Source: Desulfovibrio sp. UIB00
Lineage (GTDB): Bacteria; Desulfobacterota; Desulfovibrionia; Desulfovibrionales; Desulfovibrionaceae
Direction: 5' to 3'
Length of the DNA: 64,000 nucleotides
Assembly: GCF_022508225.1 (NCBI RefSeq)
Contig: NZ_JAETXJ010000001.1
Span: forward strand, 1-64,000
Below are positions 29,420 through 37,621 of the stretch, in pieces (the first letter of the stretch is position 1; each line of letters opens with the position of its first letter). Made by a program: the position numbers and the translations under genes. The notes under the pieces were generated by a model, which was not told the origin of the DNA, searched no databases, and worked only from the letters and a program-made list of their open reading frames with translations.

Positions 29420-31234
29420 CTACATGTCTATGCGGCTGATAACCCCGTGCACGGCATGCACAGGCATTTTGTAAAATTGCACGAACGATGGCGCCAGTTT
29501 TTTGATGATGGCGTAAATGCGCCACACGGGCGAACTGGTGAGGATGTCTTCCACACCATAAAATATTACGCGTGGTTTGATGCCCGCTTCGGACAATATC
29601 TGGTAGATATCAACTACCTCCATATAGCCTGCAGCAACTTCAAATACACGAATACCCTCAGCGGGATCTTCATCAAAATGCCATGTCACGCCAATGGGTT
29701 CATTGGTACGGCCAATGCAAAGCATGATGTTCTGTTCATAAATGATGCCATTGCTGAACATGGTCTTGACTATGTAGGGCGAAACCTTGTCCAGACTGCG
29801 CAGAAAAAATATGGCTGTACCGCGTATGGCGCAACCCCTGGCCTTTTCTTCGGCAAATTTTTCCAGGAACTGCTCCTTGCCCATGGGGCGCATGCGTTGA
29901 TACGCAGCCCTCTGCCCACGGGTATAGATAAGAATAACAGTAAGAGGAATAAGGGAAATAAGAATTGACCAGTACCCGCCGTGCGGAAATTTATAAAAAT
30001 TCGCAAAGAGATAGATGAAATCAAGCACACAGACTATGGCCGCAATGACGGAATTGAAGTGCCGCCCCTGCAAATGGAAAATCCAGACCATAAATACGCC
30101 GGTTATGGACATGGTGCCGGTAACGGCAAGGCCGTATGCCGCAGCAAGCTTGTGGGATTCGCCAAAACCGCAGATGGCAAGCACCACTGCCACATACAAA
30201 GCCCAATTTACTGAATTGATATATATCTGCGAGTGCAGCTCTTTTGAGGTAAAGTCTACCTTGAACAAGGGCATGATGTGCGTTGCCATGCACTGATACA
30301 TGATGGAAAACAAGCCGCTTATGAGGGCCTGTGAAGCAATGACCGTGGCCATGAGGCTGAGTATCAAGAACGGAATATACAGATGTCTGGCCTGGCTGTT
30401 GATCAATTCAAAGAGCACGTTCCCGGCATCAGGGTTGCGGATAAGAAACGAGGTCTGCCCCATATAGCTGGCTACCAGAGCCACAAAAACAATGCCCCAT
30501 GCTGCAATGATGGGTTTACGCCCCATGTGCCCCATATCCGCATAGAGAGCCTCGCCGCCTGTAGCGCACAAAATAACCTCAGAAAGTACAAAAAAGCTCG
30601 CAATTCCATTGTGTACCATAAAGTCGATGGCATATATGGGGTTCAGCGCCTTGACCACCTGAGGTGCCTGCGTAATGGAGGCTATGCCTGAAACTGCCAG
30701 CACGCCGAACCACAGCGCCATAATCGGGCCAAACACGCCAGACACTGCGCCACTGCCTTTTTTCTGTACGGCGAAAAGCAGGGTTGTAAATACCAGTGCA
30801 ACGCCAATTATCGCTACCTTGGGGGTTTCCTCAAGGCCCGGCACAAGGGTCAGGCCTTCCACCGCTGAAAGGATGGAAATGGCCGGGGTAATGACCCCGT
30901 CACCAATGAGCAGCGAAACGCCCACAAAGGCCATAACCGAAGCAAAGCCGATTTTTCTGCCGGAACGCAGCAAGGGCCGCAGGATGGAAAGCAGCACAAT
31001 GGTGCCGCCCTCGCCGCCCTTGCTCAGGCTCATGGCCAGCCACGCATATCCCACGGTTACAAGCAGCAGCAAAGTCCAGATAATCAGCGAAAGAATGCCA
31101 ATAAAATGGTCTTCTGTGCGCTCGGTCAGCATGAATATAACTGCCAGCGTATATATGGGGCTTGTGCCGATATCGCCAAACACAAGGCCCAGTGATTTGA
31201 CGATTGAAGAAAACGTTATCTGCTGCGAATCCAT
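29420..31234 (-). CDS. kup: Low-affinity potassium uptake transporter Kup
   Basis: A 604-residue inner-membrane K+/H+ symporter of the HAK/KUP family with about 12 helices and a soluble C-terminal part from about residue 460. Family stretches include LGLVFGDIGTSPIYTL, SLSKGGEGGTIVLLS, GDGVITPAISILSAVEG and GGEALYADMGHMG. The ATG at 31234 has GGAGG six bases upstream; longer readings upstream look non-coding. It is followed by the small lipoprotein gene and preceded by the lactate permease with a terminator between, so it probably has its own promoter in 31235-31380. Confidence 0.95.
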   Translation of the reverse strand: MDSQQITFSSIVKSLGLVFGDIGTSPIYTLAVIFMLTERTEDHFIGILSLIIWTLLLLVTVGYAWLAMSLSKGGEGGTIVLLSILRPLLRSGRKIGFASVMAFVGVSLLIGDGVITPAISILSAVEGLTLVPGLEETPKVAIIGVALVFTTLLFAVQKKGSGAVSGVFGPIMALWFGVLAVSGIASITQAPQVVKALNPIYAIDFMVHNGIASFFVLSEVILCATGGEALYADMGHMGRKPIIAAWGIVFVALVASYMGQTSFLIRNPDAGNVLFELINSQARHLYIPFLILSLMATVIASQALISGLFSIMYQCMATHIMPLFKVDFTSKELHSQIYINSVNWALYVAVVLAICGFGESHKLAAAYGLAVTGTMSITGVFMVWIFHLQGRHFNSVIAAIVCVLDFIYLFANFYKFPHGGYWSILISLIPLTVILIYTRGQRAAYQRMRPMGKEQFLEKFAEEKARGCAIRGTAIFFLRSLDKVSPYIVKTMFSNGIIYEQNIMLCIGRTNEPIGVTWHFDEDPAEGIRVFEVAAGYMEVVDIYQILSEAGIKPRVIFYGVEDILTSSPVWRIYAIIKKLAPSFVQFYKMPVHAVHGVISRIDM

Positions 31235-31391
31235 GTAGTCCTCCAAGCATTGCAGCGCACCATAAAGCAGACAAGGGCGGCTGGCAAGACAGCTTGGAAA
31301 GCGCGGCTCATAAGGGTTTGCTGGTTCTCTTGTGGGGGTGCGGCTGCGCTCTGTCTTTGCAACAGCTCGTCCCTCCCCATAAACGCAAAAA

Positions 31392-31413
31392 CGCCGCCCC
31401 TTGCGGGGCGGCG
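31392..31413 (-). terminator. Terminator after the lactate permease gene
   Basis: A 9-bp G+C-rich stem (CGCCGCCCC with GGGGCGGCG, loop TTGC) is followed on the minus strand by TTTTTGCGTTT. Confidence 0.85.
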
Positions 31414-31438
31414 CCACATTACGGAAGGAAAACCAAGT

Positions 31439-33079
31439 TTACGGCAGCATCCAATGCAGCACGTTGGACTGCAGGTAGGTGAGCACGCAGATAAAGGCCG
31501 TCATGGCCAAGCTGTGCCCAAGCGTAAACCGGAAGAGGTCGCCTTCATGACCAACCAGATTGGTGGCAGCGGTTGCCACACTGATGGACTGGGGCGAAAT
31601 CATCTTACCGGTAACACCACCGGAAGAGTTGGCGGAAACGGCCAAGGCCGGATCCATGCCCACCACTTCAGCCGTGGAGCGCTGCATACCGCAGAACAGG
31701 GCGTTTGAAGAGGTGTCCGAACCGGTCAGGAACACGCCCAACCAGCCCAAAAGGGGCGAGAAGAGCGGGAACAGCGGGCCAGTCAGGGTAAAGGCAATAC
31801 CCAGGGTGGAGCTCATGCCGGAGAAGTTCATGAGGTAAGCCAGGCCCAGAATCATGGCGATGGTCAGGATGGGGAAGCGCAGCTGATGAATGGTACGGAA
31901 CAGGCAGCTGACGGCCTTGCCAAACGAATAACCAGGCATGAAAGGCACGGAGAAGAAACCAGCCAGCAGAATGGCCGTACCACCAGCGGAGAGCCAGTTG
32001 AACGTAAACACTGCGGGGTAGTTGGGATCCTTGCCGGCGGCCAGAATGGGAGCAGCCTTGTGCACCATGCCGTCAAGAGCGGGCCAGGAGAACTTGAGCA
32101 CCGAACCGGGCACGGCGTTCAGCATGTTCTTGAACTGGGGCAGGCCCCACAAGAACACCATGACGGCCAGAACGATGTAAGGCAGCCACGCGCGAAGCAC
32201 GATGCCCGTGGAAGGGGCCGCGCCGCTCAGCACGGTTTCCTTTTCGCCCTCAAAACGCCACACGGTCTTGGGCTTCCACACGCGCAGCAACAGCACCATC
32301 GCAACGATGGTGATAAGAGCCGACATGATATCGGGCAGGGTTGCGCCGTGGTGGTTGGAGAACAGGTACTGCGAACCGGCGAAGCTCACGCCAGCCACGA
32401 TGATGGCGGGCAGCACTTCCATGGCGCGCTTGAAGCCGCACATGACCACGCAGAGCCACAGGGGCACAAGCACGGACAGGAAGGGCAGCTGACGACCAAC
32501 GATCTGGCTCACGTGCATTTCAGGAATGCCGGAGACCTGGGCGCCGACGATGATCGGGATACCAATGGCGCCAAAGGCCACGGGCGCGGTGTTGGCAATC
32601 AGACAGATACCAGCGGCGTACAGGGGGCGGAAGCCCAAGCCCACCAGCATGGCGGCGGTGATCGCCACAGGGGTGCCGAAGCCTGCGGTACCTTCAATGA
32701 AGGAACCAAAGGCAAAGGCGATAAAGATGGCCTGCAAACGACGGTCGTCTGTCAGACGCGCGAGCGATTCTTTGATGTATTCAAATTCGCCCGATTCCAC
32801 AGTCATGTTGTACACCCAGACCGCCGTGATAACGATCCAGATGATGGGGAAGAGACCAAAGGCCGCGCCGTAGCTCAATGCGCCCAGCGCTGTTCCGAAC
32901 GGCATGCCCCACACGGCAACCGCCAGAATGAAAGAAAGAGCCACAGCGAGAGCCGCGGCGTAATGCCCCTTAGCACGACGCACGGCCAGCATGTAAAAAA
33001 GGCTGATCAGGGGAATACCTGCCAGCAGGGCGGAAACTACTGCTCCGCCAACCGGATCATACACTTGTGTCCAAGCCAT
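31439..33079 (-). CDS. lldP: L-lactate permease
   Basis: A 546-residue inner-membrane lactate/H+ symporter of the LctP family with about 12-14 helices. Recognisable stretches are GTAGFGTPVAITAAMLVGLGF, shown here as FIEGTAGFGTPVAIT, and the C-terminal FLTGSDTSSNALFCGMQ and SANSSGGVTGKMISPQS. The ATG at 33079 has GAGGG eight bases upstream; a TTG at 33094 is less likely. Lactate is the standard electron donor of Desulfovibrio, and a dehydrogenase for it is predicted at 55982. The gene seems monocistronic. Confidence 0.96.
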   Translation of the reverse strand: MAWTQVYDPVGGAVVSALLAGIPLISLFYMLAVRRAKGHYAAALAVALSFILAVAVWGMPFGTALGALSYGAAFGLFPIIWIVITAVWVYNMTVESGEFEYIKESLARLTDDRRLQAIFIAFAFGSFIEGTAGFGTPVAITAAMLVGLGFRPLYAAGICLIANTAPVAFGAIGIPIIVGAQVSGIPEMHVSQIVGRQLPFLSVLVPLWLCVVMCGFKRAMEVLPAIIVAGVSFAGSQYLFSNHHGATLPDIMSALITIVAMVLLLRVWKPKTVWRFEGEKETVLSGAAPSTGIVLRAWLPYIVLAVMVFLWGLPQFKNMLNAVPGSVLKFSWPALDGMVHKAAPILAAGKDPNYPAVFTFNWLSAGGTAILLAGFFSVPFMPGYSFGKAVSCLFRTIHQLRFPILTIAMILGLAYLMNFSGMSSTLGIAFTLTGPLFPLFSPLLGWLGVFLTGSDTSSNALFCGMQRSTAEVVGMDPALAVSANSSGGVTGKMISPQSISVATAATNLVGHEGDLFRFTLGHSLAMTAFICVLTYLQSNVLHWMLP

Positions 33080-33252
33080 ATAACAGACCCTCAACTGTTA
33101 TGTGTTGCTAGGGGGCTTGAGCAGAGCGAGTCCCTTCCGTGCGACCCAGAAATGCTACCTCTTTCCCCCCACTAAGACCTTTGAGTGCGAATATAATCTT
33201 TCAGCAAAAAATACAATATGTTTCCCTATCCAAGTCGAGACAAAACTTACTA

Positions 33253-34227
33253 CTACTGTCGCAAATTGGCTGGCAGCGCGAAATACAGGCGGGCGGCAAC
33301 GTCAAAAAAAATTCCTGGCAGATAGCTTGCCCACCAGAAAATTCTGAATTTGCGGCCGCTATTTCGCCAGGGTTTTATGGCCTGCCGGGCGGCGGCGTTG
33401 TGCCCTTCGCGCCACAGGGCAACAGCTTTCTGAAAACCCGCCCTGCGGGTCATCATCGTGACAAGACCTGAATATTCCTGATCATAGCCAGGGTACAACA
33501 CCCGGTGCTTCTCAAGGATACGCAATGTTTCATCAGCAAATTGACCAAATTTGCGAAAGGTTGTGTTGCCCCCATGCACCCGCCAAAGGGTCAGAGGCTC
33601 ATCCACATAGTCCAGCTCCCAATCGTGGGCAATGCGGTAAAAAACATCGGCCTCCTCGCACACGTTGAGGCTCTGGTCAAACCACTCCCCGTTGCGACCT
33701 TCACCCGATGGTGTTTTATCGGGCGAAAGGCTTGCCAGAGCCTCGCGGCTGACCATGGCGGACGACATGGAAATCCACTGGCGTTCCATCAATGCGGCAA
33801 AGGCCATGCCCCGCGCAGGGGACGTTTCGGCAAAAAGCCTCTTGAACACACGCTTGCCGTCAAAAATTTCCGTATCCGTGCAAACCAGGCCCACACGCGG
33901 ATTGCCTTCAAACAGGGCCACCTGGCGTTCCAGCTTGGTAGGACGCCACACGTCATCGCAGTCAAGAAAGGCCAGATACCGCCCACGGGCCTGAGCCAGG
34001 GCCAGATTGCGCCCCTCGCCCAGAGGAACAATGCCCTCCCCCCGGAAGTAGCGCACCTTTTCGCCATAGCTTTTGGCAATGGCCGGGCTTTCGTCAGTTG
34101 AGCAGTTGTCCCAGAAAACAACCTCAAAATCCGTGAATGTCTGGGCCATGAGGCTGTCCATGGCTTCGCGCAGATCGCGGGAACTGTTCAGGCAATTCAT
34201 GATGACCGAAACTGCGGGGGCGTTCAT
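33253..34227 (-). CDS. GT2 glycosyltransferase
   Basis: A 324-residue GT-A transferase. It begins with VSVIMNCLNSSRDLREAMDS, has WDNCSTDES in the nucleotide site and FLDCDD as the metal-binding motif. The C-terminus holds a basic, aromatic tail (FRIFWWASYLPGIFF) that may touch the membrane. The ATG overlaps the gtrA stop (ATGA). With gtrA and the aminotransferase it forms a three-gene unit likely to modify LPS or another envelope glycan. Confidence 0.9.
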   Translation of the reverse strand: MNAPAVSVIMNCLNSSRDLREAMDSLMAQTFTDFEVVFWDNCSTDESPAIAKSYGEKVRYFRGEGIVPLGEGRNLALAQARGRYLAFLDCDDVWRPTKLERQVALFEGNPRVGLVCTDTEIFDGKRVFKRLFAETSPARGMAFAALMERQWISMSSAMVSREALASLSPDKTPSGEGRNGEWFDQSLNVCEEADVFYRIAHDWELDYVDEPLTLWRVHGGNTTFRKFGQFADETLRILEKHRVLYPGYDQEYSGLVTMMTRRAGFQKAVALWREGHNAAARQAIKPWRNSGRKFRIFWWASYLPGIFFDVAARLYFALPANLRQ

Positions 34228-34760
34228 GCTTTATCCTCATTGCGCGCGGTGGGTGGTGTGGATGTCTGTTGGGCCGGGCTTTGCCCTGCGCCAGCGGGAG
34301 CGAATGAAGCCTGCGTTCTGAATACCCAGACCTTGCACAGCGCATAAACCATGACAGGCACGGTCAGGACAGCAACAGGCATGGCCCAGGCATAAGGAAC
34401 CCCAAGCCGCACCAGCAGCCAGACAATGGCCGAATTGCAGCACAGGCCCACTGCTTGGGTAGCCGCAAAGCGCGGCAACATGGTTCGGTGGCTGGCAATG
34501 CCTGCGGCGGAATCCGCAGCGCGGAACGTCCACAGGCATTGCCCAAGATAGGAAACAATAAAACTGAGCGCATAGGCAAGGGCGTTGCCCACAAGCGTGG
34601 GCAAACCTGCCATATTGACGAACAACAGCCCCAGCAGAAAATAGCTTACGGAAGCCGCGCCGCCCACAATGCCAAAGCGCACCCAGCGCCGGGCCAAAAG
34701 CCCGCGCACCAGATCCGCCAGCCATCTGAAACCCGGCACAGCCTGCCAGCCGCTAACCAC
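34224..34760 (-). CDS. GtrA-family membrane protein
   Basis: A 178-residue protein with four membrane helices, of the GtrA/DPMS family thought to flip polyprenyl-phosphate sugars. The family start VRFGIVGGAASVSYFLLGLLF and the central NALAYALSFIVSYLGQCLWTF are visible in parts. I choose the GTG at 34760 because AGGAGA lies six bases upstream; a GTG at 34778 would give six more residues. The Pro/Ala/Gln-rich tail after the last helix is cytoplasmic. It is coupled to the GT2 gene after it. Confidence 0.87.
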   Translation of the reverse strand: MVSGWQAVPGFRWLADLVRGLLARRWVRFGIVGGAASVSYFLLGLLFVNMAGLPTLVGNALAYALSFIVSYLGQCLWTFRAADSAAGIASHRTMLPRFAATQAVGLCCNSAIVWLLVRLGVPYAWAMPVAVLTVPVMVYALCKVWVFRTQASFAPAGAGQSPAQQTSTPPTARNEDKA

Positions 34761-34787
34761 GGCAAATCTCCTGCGCACCGGCGAGCG

Positions 34788-35927
34788 CTACTTGAGTGCG
34801 GCAACAAGCGCGTCGCACACGCTCTCCACATCTTCGGCGCTGAGGCCGGGGTGCAGGGGCAGGGTCACAAGCTCACCATAGAGCTGTTCCGTCACGGGCA
34901 GCGACTCCGCGCCCCCGCCAAAGCAGCTAAGCAGGTGGTTGGGTTTGTAATGCACTCCGGTGGGGATATCACGTGCCGCCATAAATTCCTTAACGGCATC
35001 TTTGCGGCCACCCAGAACACGCACGGGCATGATATGGCGCACCACAAAGTCCTGCGGGTCAGTGGCCAGCAGGGCAAGGCCCTCCACATTGGCGAGGCGC
35101 TGTTCATAAATGGCTGTAAGCATGCGGCGTGCGGGAATAAATTCCGATTCAAGCCGCCCAAGCTGCACCCGCCCGATGGCGGCCATGATATTGCTCATGT
35201 GATAGCGCCAGCCCTGACGGGTCACATCGGGATCCCACGAGCGCGCCCCGGCAAAACGCTGCTTTGCATCGTTGGCTACAGAAAGCAGCCGGGCGTCAGA
35301 AGCCAGATTTCCGGCGGCCTCATCAAAAGCCACCAGGCAGCCGCCTTCACCGCAGGTAATATTTTTGATTCCGTCAAAGCTGAAGCAGACCATGTCGCCA
35401 AAGCTGCCGATCATGCGTCCCTTGCTTTTGCAGCCAAAGGCGTGGGCGGCGTCTTCCACCACGCGCAAGCCCTTTGCACGGGCAAAATCATATATGGCGT
35501 CAATATGCCAGGGATTACTGGCATAGTGCACGGGCATGATGGCAATGGTGCGGGGGGTCAGACGGCGTTCGGCATCGGCAAGGTCAATGGTGCCGGTTTC
35601 AGGCAGCACATCGCAGGCCACAGGCTGGCAGCCTGCGGCGGTAATGGCCTGAAAAGACGCCACAAAAGTAAGGGAAGGTACCAGAACTTCCGGCTTTCCG
35701 TCTACGCGGCACTGGGCGGCAACGGCATCCACAGCCAGATGCAGGGCCGCAGTACCTGTATTTACAGAAATAACCTGACTAGGTTTGACGCCGAGGTAGC
35801 GGGCGACTTCTTCTTCAAAAAGACGCACTTCGTTGCCCATGCCGAGGTAGCCGTCTTCAGTAATTACACGGCTTACGGCGCGGGCTTCAGCTTCACCCAC
35901 AATGGAGCGGGAAAGACGCATGGACAT
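34788..35927 (-). CDS. DegT/DnrJ/EryC1 family sugar aminotransferase
   Basis: A 379-residue PLP enzyme that aminates a keto nucleotide sugar, similar to ArnB/WecE. The phosphate-binding VNTGTAALHLAVDA, the DAAHAFGC stretch with the pyridine-binding Asp, and the Schiff-base lysine in FSFDGIKNITCGEGG are present. AGGAGG lies four bases before the ATG. It heads the unit with gtrA and GT2, only 27 bases before the chosen gtrA start, which suggests that an amino sugar is made, flipped and attached. Confidence 0.93.
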   Translation of the reverse strand: MSMRLSRSIVGEAEARAVSRVITEDGYLGMGNEVRLFEEEVARYLGVKPSQVISVNTGTAALHLAVDAVAAQCRVDGKPEVLVPSLTFVASFQAITAAGCQPVACDVLPETGTIDLADAERRLTPRTIAIMPVHYASNPWHIDAIYDFARAKGLRVVEDAAHAFGCKSKGRMIGSFGDMVCFSFDGIKNITCGEGGCLVAFDEAAGNLASDARLLSVANDAKQRFAGARSWDPDVTRQGWRYHMSNIMAAIGRVQLGRLESEFIPARRMLTAIYEQRLANVEGLALLATDPQDFVVRHIMPVRVLGGRKDAVKEFMAARDIPTGVHYKPNHLLSCFGGGAESLPVTEQLYGELVTLPLHPGLSAEDVESVCDALVAALK

Positions 35928-36084
35928 AAGGCCTCCTGCTGCGGCGGCATAACCCTAGCGGCTGTGCCGCTACGGCTGGCGAAGGCTTCAGGCTGCGCGT
36001 CGTTCACTCAAAACACCGCAGGACGCCGGGCTTTAAAAAGTCCGCCGTCCGCACGGAATCAGTAGTGCGCGCCTGGCCGCCATG

Positions 36085-36597
36085 CTAACCCGCATCGGCG
36101 TTCATGTCGCTCAATAACGTGTCGAGGTCAAGCAGAATGAGCAGGCGGTCTTCAAGCTTGCCCACGCCCCGGATATACTCGGAGCCAATGCCGCAAACCA
36201 CCGGTGGCGCGGGCTCCACTGTGGAGGCGGGAATGCGCAGCACTTCGGACACTCCGTCCACCAGAAAACCCACTATTTTCTGGTTAAATTCCATCACGAC
36301 AATACGCGTGTTGCCATCGTGCTCTAGGGCGGGCATGCTGAAGCGCGTACGCATGTTGACGACCGGAATAACCTTGCCGCGCAGATTGATTACGCCTTCA
36401 ATAAATGCTGCGGCATGGGGCACCATAGTAATCTGCATGAGACGGATGATTTCCTGAACGGAAAGGATGTCCACCCCGAACTCTTCTTCGCCAATGCGGA
36501 ATGTCACCAGCTGGAGCAGATCGCCTTCATGTTCCTGTCCGGAACCTTGCAGCATGTCCTGCCTAGTCGCTTGCGCCGCGTCCATTGTATCCGTCAT
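36085..36597 (-). CDS. cheW: Chemotaxis adaptor CheW
   Basis: A 170-residue adaptor linking chemoreceptors to CheA at the inner face of the membrane. The CheW domain starts at about residue 26 (LLQLVTFRIGEEEFGVDI), with EIIRLMQITMVPHA and GVINLRGKVIPVVNMRTRF being hallmark stretches. GGAGG lies seven bases before the ATG. A FliA-type promoter lies about 140 bases upstream. No cheA or receptor gene is adjacent, so it may be an extra CheW. Confidence 0.95.
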   Translation of the reverse strand: MTDTMDAAQATRQDMLQGSGQEHEGDLLQLVTFRIGEEEFGVDILSVQEIIRLMQITMVPHAAAFIEGVINLRGKVIPVVNMRTRFSMPALEHDGNTRIVVMEFNQKIVGFLVDGVSEVLRIPASTVEPAPPVVCGIGSEYIRGVGKLEDRLLILLDLDTLLSDMNADAG

Positions 36598-36735
36598 GGG
36601 ATGGCCTCCATGGTATAAGCGGGCGTTTTCCGCCCATGAATCGCCGCTTTTTCGGCAATTCGTCATATGCAATCCGCTGCAATCTGCGCCGGGATCGATC
36701 CCGCTAACTGGAGCGTTCAGGCCCCGGTTTCAACC

Positions 36736-36762
36736 TTATCGGACAGAGCGGAGAATACTTCA
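36736..36762 (-). promoter_or_regulatory. FliA (sigma-28) type promoter for cheW
   Basis: On the minus strand TGAA (36762-36759), 15 bases and TCCGATAA (36743-36736) match the consensus TAAA-N15-GCCGATAA at 10 of 12 positions. It points at cheW. Confidence 0.6.
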
Positions 36763-36796
36763 GAGTGGGTGACAAAAACAATCCTTTCGGGCCGGG

Positions 36797-37621
36797 TTAC
36801 GCCCAGCTTTCCACAAGCGCGCGTTCCTGGGGATTTAGGTATTCCATCCAGATTCCCCGCATGTAGTCATAGTGATTGATGCACAGTTCAGGCAGGTCGG
36901 TTTGTTTATATGCCCAGGGCTTGGGACCGTGAAAATGCACTATCCGTGCTTCATCCCTGCATTCCTCTCTATAGGGGGGGCTGTTCCAGCAGTCATCCAG
37001 CCGCGTTATGCGCTTGCCAAAAAAATAATTCACCAGCGACTGATCAAGATTGCCGATGCGCGATTCATTTTCCTGGCAAAAAGCCATGAAATGCCCTATC
37101 AGATCGCGCTTGCGCAGCCGCTCAAGATTAAACAGCGCCACTCCGCTGGAATATGTCCAGATGGGAAAAGGCATGGGAACGGTGTACTGTTCGCCCCTGT
37201 ATTCATAAAAAAGCTGCTGATGCTGATGATAAAATGGGGCTGTGTATTCCCTTGCCATACCCACGTAAGCCGGATGTTGTGCAAAAAGTTCGTCCAGCGG
37301 GCGATAAAAAAGCACATCCGTATCGCAGTAAAGCACACGGTCGTCCTGGGCAAGCTCGGGCACAAGAGCCAGCTCAAGTTTGAGAAAGCATCCGGCGCAG
37401 GACTGCCCCAGAGGCGTGAAACCGCTTGGGTCAAGGCGCGGCGTATAGCGCGCAACAGGAATATTTTCCGCAGCGAGTTCTGCCAGCAAGGCCGCATCGC
37501 TTCCGGCATAGATGCAGAGGCAGGGGGCATCCTTGCCCTGCACTGCACGCAATGACCGCACCGCCACCTTGAGCAGGGTCAGGTACTTGATCTTGTCGTC
37601 AAGGCAAAAAACGGTCTTCAC
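36797..37621 (-). CDS. GT8-like glycosyltransferase
   Basis: A 274-residue protein with a GT-A fold. The metal-binding motif is in RVLYCDTDVLFYRPLDE; GNLDQSLVNYFFG and IVHFHGPKPW are typical of GT8-like enzymes. No membrane segment is seen. The GTG start overlaps the stop of the sensor-kinase gene (GTGA), so both are translated together. Acceptor unknown; given cheW next door and the kinase, a flagellar or envelope target is a guess only. Confidence 0.85.
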   Translation of the reverse strand: MKTVFCLDDKIKYLTLLKVAVRSLRAVQGKDAPCLCIYAGSDAALLAELAAENIPVARYTPRLDPSGFTPLGQSCAGCFLKLELALVPELAQDDRVLYCDTDVLFYRPLDELFAQHPAYVGMAREYTAPFYHQHQQLFYEYRGEQYTVPMPFPIWTYSSGVALFNLERLRKRDLIGHFMAFCQENESRIGNLDQSLVNYFFGKRITRLDDCWNSPPYREECRDEARIVHFHGPKPWAYKQTDLPELCINHYDYMRGIWMEYLNPQERALVESWA

